Shown piece after piece: positions 22,543-31,575 of a stretch of 64,000 nt of DNA. The DNA lies in the NCBI GenBank assembly GCA_000687655.1, contig JHWR01000001.1, forward strand, positions 62,001-126,000. The letters run 5' to 3'. Below the pieces are notes generated by a model. The model was given only the letters and a program-made list of their open reading frames with translations, ran no database searches and was not told where the DNA came from. This stretch comes from Lachnospiraceae bacterium YSB2008. GTDB taxonomy: Bacteria > Bacillota > Clostridia > Lachnospirales > Lachnospiraceae. Within the stretch, counting starts at the first letter, position 1, and every line of letters begins with the position of its first letter. The position numbers were made by a program, and so were the translations under genes.

Positions 22543-23160
22543 TTAAAGATTCCCATCTATCAGATCCTTTATAGTCTGCATTGAAACATCACAGGCTGCC
22601 AGTTCATCTGCGCACCTCTTCAGTTCCGAGACTATAAGCTCTTCATTTTTAATATCCTTTTTGTATTTAAGCTGATGTTCAAGGCTCGCCCATGAATCCA
22701 TAGCTATGGTACGGAGCTGAACCTCGACCAGGTATTTTCCTCTTTCATTTCCCATGCAGTCCGGGAAAGGTTCAGTAAGCTCAAGTATCAGATGATAGCT
22801 TCTGTAACCGTTTGGCTTTGCATGTCTTATATAATCCTTTTCCCTTATTATGCGGCAGTCAGGAAATTTTCTGATTTCCTCGATCATCTCATAAATACTG
22901 TCCACATAAGAAAAAACAACTCTGACACCAACCGCATCTGAAAGTATGCCCAGTGCCGATTCCGTTGTAGGCGGAAGCCCTTTTCTTATGCATTTATCTC
23001 TCATGCTCTCTTCGGATTTGATCCTTGCAGAGATATGCTCAATCTTATGTTCGCCCCTGTCCTCAAAATATCTGTCATCTATCTCTTTAAATCTTGTCTT
23101 TATATCATTAAGTACGTCGAACAGTCTGTCACCATATTCCCCATATATACTTTCTGTCAT
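22543..23160 (-). CDS. small alarmone synthetase (RelQ/YjbM-like), copy 2
   Basis: 205 residues. It carries the same synthetase motifs as the copy 2 kb downstream: LSDAVGVRVVFSY, EKDYIRHAKPNGYRSYH and VEVQLRTIAMDSWASLEHQ. The two proteins are clearly homologous but diverged well beyond a recent duplication. It is expected to make (p)ppGpp or pGpp. It is placed directly before the response regulator and 20 bases after the SecD-like gene. Confidence 0.85.
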   Translation of the reverse strand: MTESIYGEYGDRLFDVLNDIKTRFKEIDDRYFEDRGEHKIEHISARIKSEESMRDKCIRKGLPPTTESALGILSDAVGVRVVFSYVDSIYEMIEEIRKFPDCRIIREKDYIRHAKPNGYRSYHLILELTEPFPDCMGNERGKYLVEVQLRTIAMDSWASLEHQLKYKKDIKNEELIVSELKRCADELAACDVSMQTIKDLIDGNL

Positions 23161-23179
23161 ATATAACCCTCGAAAAAAA

Positions 23180-23917
23180 TCAATTAATCTCTTTGATCAT
23201 AAGCTTTACATCTACAGGATAACTCCCTGAATCAAGCAGATTTGCATAGAAGTTTGCCTGGTTATAGTCCTTAATATCATAGGTTGTAAGCGTTGCATCT
23301 TCTATCTGTTCTCTTGTATAAACCTTAGCGAACTCTTTTCCGTCTATGTACATATAAAAGGTAGTGAGCTTTCCATCTGCTGTGGCATCCCTTATCTTTG
23401 ATTTCTTTTCATCATCAAATGTAATGCTTATTGCAGTCAGATCATAATCAAGCTCATAATTCTTTTCGATGAATGCCTTTGACGAAACAATATCCGGTGC
23501 TTTTGCCATCACATAATATCTGTTTCCGCTTGTATAAGTATTGTTATTATTCTCATCAAGAAGAAGAAAATCTCCCTTCGTATTGATGAAATCTATCAGA
23601 TTGGTAGGATCATATCCTTTGGTCTTCATAGGTATCTTGCATACTATATCGCCGTTTGGCTTTTCATATACCTCAGCGTTTTCGGAATAACGCTTAGCGC
23701 GTTTCTCCATGACAGAAAGTACTCCGTTCACATCCTCATCAGTATGCTCTCCATCTATCTGATATATGAGTACAATACCTTGATCAGCCGTCTGACTGTT
23801 ATTCTTTTTTATTTTCATGACGATTGCAAGGACAATAGCTGCAAGCAGAACAACTGCCACCGAAATGACTATTATATTCTTCCTAAGCCTCTCCCGCTCT
23901 CTTTTTGAAAGCTTCAT
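23180..23917 (-). CDS. orphan SecD-P1-like extracytoplasmic protein
   Basis: 245 residues: a basic start, one membrane segment (about 14-35), then an extracytoplasmic domain. The pattern GIVLIYQIDG ... VLSVMEKRAKRYSENAEVYE ... GDIVCKIPM ... INTKGDFLLLDEN resembles the P1 head of SecD (substrate-facing head domain plus the RLxxxGV-type repeat). The membrane-embedded part of SecD is missing. It could be a solitary SecD head used as a regulator or chaperone, or a decayed secD. The intact reading frame and good spacing to the next gene favour a functional protein. The assignment is by eye only. Confidence 0.55.
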   Translation of the reverse strand: MKLSKRERERLRKNIIVISVAVVLLAAIVLAIVMKIKKNNSQTADQGIVLIYQIDGEHTDEDVNGVLSVMEKRAKRYSENAEVYEKPNGDIVCKIPMKTKGYDPTNLIDFINTKGDFLLLDENNNNTYTSGNRYYVMAKAPDIVSSKAFIEKNYELDYDLTAISITFDDEKKSKIRDATADGKLTTFYMYIDGKEFAKVYTREQIEDATLTTYDIKDYNQANFYANLLDSGSYPVDVKLMIKEIN

Positions 23918-23939
23918 ACGGTCTCCGTTATATAACGTA

Positions 23940-23972
23940 AAACAACGATTGATATACTCAACCGTTGTTTTA
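23940..23972 (-). terminator. hairpin after the four-pass membrane-protein gene
   Basis: AAAACAACG (23940-23948) pairs with CGTTGTTTT (23964-23972), with additional TTGA/TCAA pairing inside. It follows the stop at 23993 by 20 bases and precedes the SecD-like gene. T-rich flanks are short, so it may be leaky. Confidence 0.6.
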
Positions 23973-23992
23973 AATTCATAAATATCTTTAAA

Positions 23993-24625
23993 CTACTTCT
24001 TAACAATAACCACTGAGGACTCTTTCTTCTTTCGAAGCTCCTCCCTCTTTCTTGTGAGTTCTTCAGCTCTCTTTCTGAGCTTATCCTCTTCGAATTTCTG
24101 TCTTCTGTCATCTCCGATCTTCTGGAAGAAACATGAAACAAGAACTATAGCAAGTGAAACGATTATAAGTATGAAACCAAATCCGAAGTGTGCATTGCTT
24201 CCTATAGTTGAAAAGCCTTCTCCTGTTACAGCCTGTGTAACCTTAACGGATACATAGTGCTTGGAAAGAAGCATTGTAACAACTGTCAAAACTGTTAAAA
24301 CAAGACTGCTGATAAAGTAATGCTTGATTTTCTTTTTGATTGAAAAGAACAGGCAGACAACTACATTTATAACTATAAGAAATGTAGTGTAAGAACCTCT
24401 GAAAAAACTTACAGGAGTATCAATGACTGACTTGTTGCCACCACTTAAAGTTGTTATCTCGTCATATCTCATAAATGGAGTGAACAGAGATATCACACAC
24501 AGACCCAGTCCAACAAATGCAAGCACATAACCCATAAAATAGAAATTAAAGAATCTTTTATCATCCGCATCATACAGACTGAACTTATCTTTGATCTTCT
24601 CTGCTCTTGTTTTTTCAAGCGCCAT
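23993..24625 (-). CDS. four-pass membrane protein with charged tail, unknown function
   Basis: About 210 residues with four hydrophobic segments (about 30-50, 75-95, 100-120, 145-168) and a C-terminal helix very rich in Lys, Arg and Glu. I place the start at ATG 24625, since AGAGGAG lies 7 bases upstream; an upstream GTG at 24646 would overlap the MarR gene and has no site of its own. It is the last gene of the fatty-acid transcript. No family is recognised. Confidence 0.6.
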   Translation of the reverse strand: MALEKTRAEKIKDKFSLYDADDKRFFNFYFMGYVLAFVGLGLCVISLFTPFMRYDEITTLSGGNKSVIDTPVSFFRGSYTTFLIVINVVVCLFFSIKKKIKHYFISSLVLTVLTVVTMLLSKHYVSVKVTQAVTGEGFSTIGSNAHFGFGFILIIVSLAIVLVSCFFQKIGDDRRQKFEEDKLRKRAEELTRKREELRKKKESSVVIVKK

Positions 24626-24642
24626 AATGTAACTCCTCTCGG

Positions 24643-25086
24643 TCACTTAACCGGCTGTTCAACTTCCGGCATGAGACTGTCTGAAATCTTTCGGAGAGTG
24701 CCGTTAAAGGCTTCATATTCCTCTGGGGAAAGACAGTTTTTAACTCGTTCTTCCACTATCTCCAGATACTTCTCGTTCAGATTCCAGTATTTGTAATACT
24801 TATCAGTACATTTAAGTATAAACTCTCTTTTATCAGTTGTCGACTGAATTTTTTCCACATATCCCTTCTGGATAAGTGAATTAACTTTGTAGGTTGCATT
24901 CGGTGAAGATATATCAATATAATTAGCAAATTCATTGATAGTTGGACCATCCAGCCAATGAATTATCTCAACACAATATATCTCTACAGTAGAGAGGGTC
25001 TGCTCTCTCTCTTTGATACGATGAAAAACATCCCTGTAGTAATGCAGCCTGAATTTTCTATATACATCCGAAAGCGGAGTACTCAT
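24643..25086 (-). CDS. MarR-family regulator of the fatty-acid operon (FabT-like)
   Basis: 147 residues. The winged helix is visible around PTINEFANYIDISSPNATYK (recognition helix) and GYVEKIQSTTDKREFIL (wing). The start at ATG 25086 overlaps the fabZ stop by one base (TAATG) and has AGGAAAGG upstream. MarR-type FabT represses fab operons in Streptococcus and related Firmicutes by binding an AT-rich palindrome; its position at the end of this fab operon and the palindrome at the operon start (31831-31860) fit such a loop. The regulatory role is inferred from context. Confidence 0.75.
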   Translation of the reverse strand: MSTPLSDVYRKFRLHYYRDVFHRIKEREQTLSTVEIYCVEIIHWLDGPTINEFANYIDISSPNATYKVNSLIQKGYVEKIQSTTDKREFILKCTDKYYKYWNLNEKYLEIVEERVKNCLSPEEYEAFNGTLRKISDSLMPEVEQPVK

Positions 25087-25526
25087 TAGTTTTCCTTTCC
25101 TGCACCTACGGCAAATGAAATCTCTGCCTGACATGCTACCTTTCCATCAACTGTTGCAACAGCCTTACCAAAACCTACAGGTCCCCTCTTCTCGATGATC
25201 TCACATCTGAGCTTTAAGACATCACCCGGCTTAACCTGCTTCTTGAAACGGGCATTCTTGATTCCACCGAAGAAAGCTATTTTTCCTTTATTCTCTTCCT
25301 CTGAAAGGATTGCAACCGCTCCTGTCTGAGCAAGAGCCTCTATGATAAGTACTCCCGGCATAACATGTTCCTCAGGAAAATGTCCGCAGAAGAACGGTTC
25401 ATTTACAGTTACACACTTTATTCCTTCAGCCCATACACCCGGTTCAAAATCAGTAATCTTGTCAACGAGCTGCATAGGATATCTGTGTGGGATTATCTCC
25501 CTTATCTGGTTTGAATTAAGTTCCAT
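25086..25526 (-). CDS. fabZ: 3-hydroxyacyl-ACP dehydratase
   Basis: 146 residues, hot-dog fold. The [11 protein letters not shown] start and the catalytic [18 protein letters not shown] segment (His and Glu) are in place. It removes water from 3-hydroxyacyl-ACP in chain elongation. It lies 41 bases after fabF in the fab operon and overlaps the MarR gene by one base. Confidence 0.95.
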   Translation of the reverse strand: MELNSNQIREIIPHRYPMQLVDKITDFEPGVWAEGIKCVTVNEPFFCGHFPEEHVMPGVLIIEALAQTGAVAILSEEENKGKIAFFGGIKNARFKKQVKPGDVLKLRCEIIEKRGPVGFGKAVATVDGKVACQAEISFAVGAGKEN

Positions 25527-25567
25527 AATAATTTCCTTTCATTCTGAGTCTGTCAGAATTATGTAAG

Positions 25568-26809
25568 CTAAGCTTCGTACTTTGCAAATACGAGTGTTGC
25601 GTTATGTCCTCCGAATCCAAGTGAATTGGAAGCAGCATACTTAATATCAACGTTTCTGCCCTCATTCGGAACGATATCAAGATCACACTCAGGATCAGGT
25701 GTCTGATATCCGATTGTAGCAGGAACATATGAATCGCGAAGTGCAAGTGTTGATATGATAGACTCAACTGCACCGCTTGCGCCAAGAAGATGTCCTGTCA
25801 TAGACTTTGTTGAGCTTACCATAAGCTTATCTGCATGTGCACCGAAAGCCTTTCTTATAGCCTTGGTCTCTCCTGCATCATTAAGATGAGTTGATGTTCC
25901 ATGTGCATTGATATAATCTATATCTTCAGGTTTGAGGCCTGCATCAAGAACCGCAAGTCTCATGCAGTTTGCTGCACCTTCGCCTTCCGGATCAGGAGCT
26001 GTTATATGATGTGCATCGCATGTTGCACCATAACCTACAACTTCACCGTAAATCTTGGCACCTCTCTTCTTCGCATGCTCAAGCTCTTCAAGAACAAGTA
26101 TTCCTGCGCCCTCGCCCATAACGAAACCGCCTCTTTCAGCATCAAATGGAATGGATGCTCTCTTTGGATCATTACCTGAATAAAGTGCCTTCATGACTGT
26201 GAATCCACCAAGTCCGAGATTACATATACATCCCTCAGCACCACCGCACATCATGACATCCTCGTATCCGTCTCTGATTCTGTGGAATGCTTCACCGACT
26301 GCATTTGTACCACTGGCGCATGCAGTTACTATACTTGTGCATATACCCTTGAAGCCTGTCTCTATAGCAATCTCACCTGCAGCCATATTTGAAATAGACA
26401 TAGGTATGAAGAATGGGCTTATCTTCTCAAAGCCTCTCTCCTCACCTCTTGCATGCTCATTCTCTATAGTCTTAAGACCACCGATACCACTTGAGATTAT
26501 GGTTCCGCATCTGTATGGATCCTCATCCACAATCTTAATACCACTGTCCTTGATAGCTTCTCTTGCAGCTATAGTAGCGAACTGAGTATATCTGTCCTTC
26601 TTTCTTGCCTCTTTCTTATCAAGAAACTTCTCTGGCTCGTAATCCTTAACCTCAGCAGCTATCTTGATCTTGAACTGCTCTGTATCTATCTGAGTTATCT
26701 CTCCTATACCACAGACACCCTTCTTTACATTTTCCCATGTTTCAGCTATGTCATGTCCTATAGGATTGATAGTTCCCATTCCTGTTATAACAACACGTCT
26801 CTTGTCCAT
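25568..26809 (-). CDS. fabF: 3-oxoacyl-ACP synthase II
   Basis: 413 residues. The Cys-His-His triad is present: C in TACASGTNAVGEA, H in AHGTSTHLND and H in GHLLGASGAVE. It condenses malonyl-ACP with the growing acyl chain. No fabH is in this window, so the initiating enzyme must be encoded elsewhere. A hairpin lies between this gene and fabG. Confidence 0.96.
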   Translation of the reverse strand: MDKRRVVITGMGTINPIGHDIAETWENVKKGVCGIGEITQIDTEQFKIKIAAEVKDYEPEKFLDKKEARKKDRYTQFATIAAREAIKDSGIKIVDEDPYRCGTIISSGIGGLKTIENEHARGEERGFEKISPFFIPMSISNMAAGEIAIETGFKGICTSIVTACASGTNAVGEAFHRIRDGYEDVMMCGGAEGCICNLGLGGFTVMKALYSGNDPKRASIPFDAERGGFVMGEGAGILVLEELEHAKKRGAKIYGEVVGYGATCDAHHITAPDPEGEGAANCMRLAVLDAGLKPEDIDYINAHGTSTHLNDAGETKAIRKAFGAHADKLMVSSTKSMTGHLLGASGAVESIISTLALRDSYVPATIGYQTPDPECDLDIVPNEGRNVDIKYAASNSLGFGGHNATLVFAKYEA

Positions 26810-26829
26810 TTTTTTCCTCTTTTCTTATA

Positions 26830-26856
26830 AACCAATCCCGCTTCGCGGACTTGATT
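26830..26856 (-). promoter_or_regulatory. 12-bp hairpin in the fabG-fabF gap
   Basis: The arms 26830-26841 and 26845-26856 pair on the minus strand over 12 positions with one mismatch and two G-T pairs, around a GAA loop (core CCGC/GCGG). No T run follows. It probably acts on mRNA processing or stability rather than termination. Confidence 0.4.
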
Positions 26857-26860
26857 CTGA

Positions 26861-27610
26861 TTAACAGCTCATACCGCCTGCTACTTCAACTACCTGACCT
26901 GTTACATATGAAGCCTCATCTGATGCAAGGAAAGCAACAACCTTAGCAACATCCTCAGGCTGTCCCGGTCTTCCAAGTGCTATATTCTTAACCATTGCCT
27001 GCTTGATCTCATCAGGAAGAACCTTGGTCATATCTGTCTCAATGAATCCAGGTGCAACTGCATTAACTGTAATCCCCCTGCTTCCGAGCTCCTTAGCAAG
27101 TGACTTGGTCATACCGATAACACCGGCCTTGCTTGCAGAATAGTTTACCTGACCTGCATTTCCGTAAACACCGACAACGCTGCTTATATTTACTATACGT
27201 CCGTAACGAGCCTTCATCATAGGTCTTGCAGCAGCCTTCATCATGTTATAAGTACCCTTAAGGTTAGTAGCTATAACGAGATCAAACTCCTCTTCCTTCA
27301 TCTTCATGATGAGGTTATCTCTTGTAACACCTGCGTTATTAACAAGTATATCAACCTTTCCAAACATCTCTGACGCCTGCTTGAAGAGATTCTCTGCATC
27401 CTCTATAGATGTAACATCAGCCTTAAATGCAGCTGCCTTTACACCCTCTGCCTCGATAAGCTTTACAGTCTCCTCAGCAGCCTCATTGATCACGATATCG
27501 CAGATGACTACATTTGCACCTTCCTTTGCAAGCTTAACACTTATTGCACGTCCTATACCACGACCGCCGCCTGTAACTATGGCAGTCTTTCCCTCTAACA
27601 TCTTACTCAC
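26861..27610 (-). CDS. fabG: 3-oxoacyl-ACP reductase
   Basis: 249 residues, short-chain dehydrogenase. The NADPH site TGGGRGIGRAI (about 14-24), NNAGVTRDNL, the catalytic Ser (VNISS) and YSASKAG (Tyr/Lys) are present. It reduces 3-oxoacyl-ACP. It lies between fabD and fabF in the fab operon. Confidence 0.95.
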   Translation of the reverse strand: MSKMLEGKTAIVTGGGRGIGRAISVKLAKEGANVVICDIVINEAAEETVKLIEAEGVKAAAFKADVTSIEDAENLFKQASEMFGKVDILVNNAGVTRDNLIMKMKEEEFDLVIATNLKGTYNMMKAAARPMMKARYGRIVNISSVVGVYGNAGQVNYSASKAGVIGMTKSLAKELGSRGITVNAVAPGFIETDMTKVLPDEIKQAMVKNIALGRPGQPEDVAKVVAFLASDEASYVTGQVVEVAGGMSC

Positions 27611-27654
27611 TTTTTATTCCTCCTAATTACTGTCATTCGCATCTGTTTCCAGAC

Positions 27655-28590
27655 TTAGAACTCAAGATTATTAATATCTTCAGCAGTAGTAACTGAATAA
27701 ACCTTTATATCAGGGCATGTCTTGGCAACAAACTTACTCAGTGTCTTGCCCGGTCCGATCTCTATGATAGTATCAATACCGTGATCTGCCATGTACTTTA
27801 TTGTATCTTCAAAATAAACACTGCTCTGTACCTGTCTTTCAAGAAGTTCAGGTATAGTATCAGTATCAGCCTTCTCAGCACCGAGAGTATTGAAAAGAAC
27901 TGGGAACTGCATCTCTCCGAATTCTTCTCCTGCAAATCTCTCGCGGAGCTTATCTCCTGCCGGCTTCATAAGGGAAGTGTGAAATGGACCGCTGACCTTT
28001 ACAGGAAGCACTCTCTTTGCACCAAGTTCCTTCATAACCTCTGCTGCCATATCAACAGCTTCAGTATCGCCTGAAACAGTTATCTGTCCCGGGCAGTTGA
28101 AATTAGCAGGTTCAGCTATGATCTTCTTTCCTTCAGCCTCGATTGCAGCCTTAACCTTATTGCAGCCTTCTATAATCTCGTCCTTGCCGAGTCCCATAAC
28201 TGCTATCATCTTGCAGTCTCGTCCTGCCGCTGCCTCCTGCATTGCATTTCCACGGAAAGCAACCAGTTCTATAACCTGATTGTCTCCCAGAACACCTGCA
28301 GCATTAAGTGCGGAATATTCACCAAGTGAAAGGCCCGCTGCCATCTTAGGAACTATACCCTTGTTCTTAAGTATCTTTGTCATTCCTACGGCAAATGCAA
28401 CCATACATGGCTGTGTGTACTTTGTTTCATTTAATACTTCTGCAGGGCCGTTGAAACATACATCCTTTACATCGAAATCAATACTTACACTGTCCATTAC
28501 CTCACGGAATTCAGGATAAGCGTCATAGAGGTCCTTACCCATTCCTACGGCCTGACTTCCCTGTCCTGCATATAAAAAACCTATATTCAT
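27655..28590 (-). CDS. fabD: malonyl-CoA:ACP transacylase
   Basis: 311 residues. The nucleophile serine is in GLSLGEYSAL (about 93), and the catalytic His is in SGPFHTSLM (about 202). The start YAGQGSQAVGMG is typical. It loads malonyl onto ACP. It lies 44 bases before fabG and 75 bases after fabK. Confidence 0.95.
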   Translation of the reverse strand: MNIGFLYAGQGSQAVGMGKDLYDAYPEFREVMDSVSIDFDVKDVCFNGPAEVLNETKYTQPCMVAFAVGMTKILKNKGIVPKMAAGLSLGEYSALNAAGVLGDNQVIELVAFRGNAMQEAAAGRDCKMIAVMGLGKDEIIEGCNKVKAAIEAEGKKIIAEPANFNCPGQITVSGDTEAVDMAAEVMKELGAKRVLPVKVSGPFHTSLMKPAGDKLRERFAGEEFGEMQFPVLFNTLGAEKADTDTIPELLERQVQSSVYFEDTIKYMADHGIDTIIEIGPGKTLSKFVAKTCPDIKVYSVTTAEDINNLEF

Positions 28591-28665
28591 TTCACTTTAC
28601 CTTTCTATGATATAAAAGCACCTGACGGCCCTCCATATACATTCAAAATCGATAAGCTTCCGGAT

Positions 28666-29595
28666 TTAGAGTATGCTTGCAGCTTCTGCAAGTACCTTCT
28701 TTGCATCCTCATACATTTCATCAAGAATTACCTTAACAGGTCTGATCTCATTCAGCTGACCGCATACCTGTCCGGCCATAAGAGAACCTTCATCTGTATT
28801 TCCGTCAAATACAGCTTTTCTGAGGCTTCCGAGTGTTATCTGCTCGAGTGCCTCTCTGTCAGCTGCTTCTCTCTCAAGCTTAATGTACTCACGAGCCATC
28901 TTGTTCTTGATGATTCTTACAGGAGCATCAAGCGAACGTCCTGTAACTGTAGTACTGTTATCCTTAGCCTTGATTATTGCATTTTTATAATTTACATGTA
29001 TAGGGCACTCCTCACTTACAAGAAGGCATGTTCCTATCTGTATTCCGCATGCTCCGAGAAGAAGTGCTGCTGCAAACTGTCTTCCGCTTGCTATACCACC
29101 TGCTGCAATAACCGGGATATCAACGCTCTCAATAACCTGAGGTACAAGTGCCATGGTTGTCATATCACCAACATGTCCGCCGCTCTCGCCGCCTTCAGCT
29201 ATAACTGCATCAGCGCCCTGCTTCTCTACTCTTCTTGCAAGAGCTGTACTTGCAACAACAGGGATTACCTTGCTTCCAACTTCTTTCCAGCCATCCATAT
29301 ACTTACCCGGCATACCTGCACCGGTAGTTATGACTTCTATACGCTCTCTCTTAAGGAGCTCAGCAATATTATCAGCATCCGGATTAAGAAGCATAAGATT
29401 TACTCCAAAAGGCTTGTCAGTAGCCTTTCTTGCCTCATATATCTCCTTCTCTATACCTTCAGCATTCAATCCGCCTGAAGCTATAAGTCCGAGTCCGCCT
29501 GCATTTGATACAGCTGCTGCAAACTTACCTGTAGCGATATTTGCCATACCGCCCTGGATTATAGGGTACTTGATACCCAGCATTTTATCTAACAT
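28666..29595 (-). CDS. fabK: FMN-dependent enoyl-ACP reductase II
   Basis: 309 residues, a TIM-barrel flavoprotein of the nitronate monooxygenase superfamily. IQGGMANIATGKFAAAVSNAG at the start, the GGESGGHVG loop and AAGGIASGRQ phosphate-binding segment are intact. Its location between accA and fabD identifies it as FabK rather than a nitronate monooxygenase. FabK replaces FabI here, so triclosan-type FabI inhibitors would not be expected to act on this enzyme. Confidence 0.9.
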   Translation of the reverse strand: MLDKMLGIKYPIIQGGMANIATGKFAAAVSNAGGLGLIASGGLNAEGIEKEIYEARKATDKPFGVNLMLLNPDADNIAELLKRERIEVITTGAGMPGKYMDGWKEVGSKVIPVVASTALARRVEKQGADAVIAEGGESGGHVGDMTTMALVPQVIESVDIPVIAAGGIASGRQFAAALLLGACGIQIGTCLLVSEECPIHVNYKNAIIKAKDNSTTVTGRSLDAPVRIIKNKMAREYIKLEREAADREALEQITLGSLRKAVFDGNTDEGSLMAGQVCGQLNEIRPVKVILDEMYEDAKKVLAEAASIL

Positions 29596-29617
29596 TTCAT
29601 TACCTCATCAAATAACA

Positions 29618-30544
29618 CTAGAGAACAGCTCTGTCTATGTTTCTGAACTTCTCATAACGCTGTTTAGCGAGTTCAGCAGGACTCATCTTCTTAAGTCTTG
29701 TAATCTCTCTTACCAGCATCTCATCTATCTCCCTGTAAACCTTATTCGGATTATGATGTGCTCCGCCTACAGGCTCATCTATGATTCCATCGATGACACC
29801 GTATGACAGAAGATCAAAGCTTGTAAGCTTCATAAGCTCGCATGCCTCATCACTTCTTGCACTGTCCTTCCAGAGTATGGAAGCAAAGCCTTCCGGTGAC
29901 AGAACCGAATACACTGCATTTTCAAGCATATATACTGAATTTGCAACACCTATCGCAAGTGCGCCGCCGCTGCTTCCCTCACCGGTCACAATAGCTATAA
30001 CAGGGCACTTCAAAGCACTCATTTCTGCAAGGTTTCGTGAAATAGCACTGCTCTGGCCATGTTCCTCAGCCTCGATACCCGGATATGCGCCAGGAGTATC
30101 TATAAATGTAATGATAGGGCGTCCGAACTTCTCAGCCTGCTTCATCATACGAAGAGCTTTCCTGTAGCCTTCAGGCTCAGGCATTCCGAAGTTGTACTCC
30201 ATGCTTTCGTTTATGTTGCGCCCCTTTCTGTGACCGAGTACCGTAACAGGAATGCCGTGAAATGTAGCGATTCCTCCAAAAATACTCTTATCCTCTTTTG
30301 AAAGGAAATCTCCTCTCTGTATAAAGAGGTCATCAAAGAGTGCATCTATATAATCATCGACCTTTGGTCTTTTTCTGTGTCTTGCAAGATATACCCTGTC
30401 ATGAGGTGTAAGATCTCTCATGCCTCTGGCTATCTCAACATATTCCTTCTTCAGGCTTCTGAGTCTGTCTCTGTCTATGCTGTCCTTGATGCTTCTGGCT
30501 TCTTCTTCAATAGACATAAGCCTTTCATCATTTTCTCTTATCAT
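29618..30544 (-). CDS. accA: acetyl-CoA carboxylase carboxyltransferase subunit alpha
   Basis: 308 residues. The crotonase-like core has GHRKGRNINESMEYNFGMP, DTPGAYPGIEAEEHGQS and GEGSSGGALAIG, typical of AccA. With AccD it moves the carboxyl group from biotin to acetyl-CoA, giving malonyl-CoA. The start is 2 bases after the accD stop. The biotin carrier (accB) and biotin carboxylase (accC) genes are not in this window. Confidence 0.95.
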   Translation of the reverse strand: MIRENDERLMSIEEEARSIKDSIDRDRLRSLKKEYVEIARGMRDLTPHDRVYLARHRKRPKVDDYIDALFDDLFIQRGDFLSKEDKSIFGGIATFHGIPVTVLGHRKGRNINESMEYNFGMPEPEGYRKALRMMKQAEKFGRPIITFIDTPGAYPGIEAEEHGQSSAISRNLAEMSALKCPVIAIVTGEGSSGGALAIGVANSVYMLENAVYSVLSPEGFASILWKDSARSDEACELMKLTSFDLLSYGVIDGIIDEPVGGAHHNPNKVYREIDEMLVREITRLKKMSPAELAKQRYEKFRNIDRAVL

Positions 30545-30546
30545 TT

Positions 30547-31500
30547 CTACTTCCTCCTCTTCTCATGTAGTCTGAGAATATGAGCAAGCTCTGATCTCAT
30601 ATCATTTCTTCCGACTATCTCATCAACATAGCCATGCTTCTCAAGATATTCAGCTCTCTGGAAGCCCTCAGGAAGCTTCTGTCCTATAGTCTGCTCTATA
30701 ACTCTCGGTCCTGCGAAACCTATAAGTGCTCCAGGTTCTGCAAGTGTTATATCTGCAAGTGTAGCGAAGCTGGCACTTACACCACCTGTCGTAGGATGAG
30801 TAAGTATCGATATATATAGTCCGCCGTGTGAACTGAATCTCTCAACTGCAGCAGAGGTCTTAGCCATCTGCATAAGTGAGAGAATACCCTCCTGCATTCT
30901 GGCACCACCACTGGCTGCGAATATTATTACAGGCAGCTTCATCTTATCAGCCACCTCAAATGTCCTCGTTATCATCTCTCCAACGGCTATACCCATGCTT
31001 CCCATGAGGAACTCGCTACCCATAACGGCAACTACAGCCTTGTAGCCTTCTATCTCAGCCACACCGGAGAGGACTCCTTCTTCAAGTCCTGTCTTCTCCT
31101 TAAGTCCTGCTATCTTCTCTTCATAGTCAGGATAGTCAAGCGGATTGACAAATGGAATACTGTTCTTGATTCGTCTGAATGTTCCCGGATCAACCAGATA
31201 TCTCATACGTCTTCTGGCTGATACCTTATGATGTTTACCACATTGTGGACAAACGTAAAGATTCCGTCTCATCTCGATCAGCGGAATCTCTGCCTGGCAC
31301 CCTGTACAGGTGAACTTTTCATTTTTCTCAGATTCTGTAAGCGGTTTCTTTTTTGCAGGTTTTGCAGGCGCTTCCAAAACCTCTTCGATATTTATATCAG
31401 GTTCTTCATCTGACTTTTCATACGGAAGTACAGAACCATCTTCCTTTGCGATGATCTCATCAAAGGTCATCTTGTCTTTCTTCTTCTTAAAAAGTCCCAT
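30547..31500 (-). CDS. accD: acetyl-CoA carboxylase carboxyltransferase subunit beta
   Basis: About 317 residues. After a charged leader (MGLFKKKKDK) a C4 zinc finger (CTGC ... CPQCG) precedes the carboxyltransferase core with GSEFLMGSMGIAVGE and GGARMQEG. ATG 31500 is chosen because GGAGA lies 8 bases upstream; earlier in-frame ATGs would fall in the hairpin of the acpP-accD gap. It forms the transferase with AccA. Confidence 0.94.
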   Translation of the reverse strand: MGLFKKKKDKMTFDEIIAKEDGSVLPYEKSDEEPDINIEEVLEAPAKPAKKKPLTESEKNEKFTCTGCQAEIPLIEMRRNLYVCPQCGKHHKVSARRRMRYLVDPGTFRRIKNSIPFVNPLDYPDYEEKIAGLKEKTGLEEGVLSGVAEIEGYKAVVAVMGSEFLMGSMGIAVGEMITRTFEVADKMKLPVIIFAASGGARMQEGILSLMQMAKTSAAVERFSSHGGLYISILTHPTTGGVSASFATLADITLAEPGALIGFAGPRVIEQTIGQKLPEGFQRAEYLEKHGYVDEIVGRNDMRSELAHILRLHEKRRK

Positions 31501-31520
31501 TTTAGTCTCCATTAAAACTT

Positions 31521-31557
31521 TATGGGGAAGTACCGGCATTCCGATACTTCCCCCATA
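31521..31557 (-). terminator. attenuator-like hairpin between acpP and accD
   Basis: TACTTCCCCCATA (31545-31557) pairs with TATGGGGAAGTA (31521-31532) with one bulged base; CGG/CCG extends the stem into the loop. On the minus strand AAGTTTTAATGG follows, a weak T tract. It would reduce readthrough, letting the acpP mRNA exceed that of the enzymes downstream. Confidence 0.6.
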
Positions 31558-31575
31558 TATATCTTAGTCTTTATA

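Noticed and set aside
23914-24141. Minus-strand frame of 75 codons overlapping the four-pass membrane protein end
   Set aside because: It is an out-of-phase shadow of the Lys/Arg-rich tail and contains the terminator hairpin.
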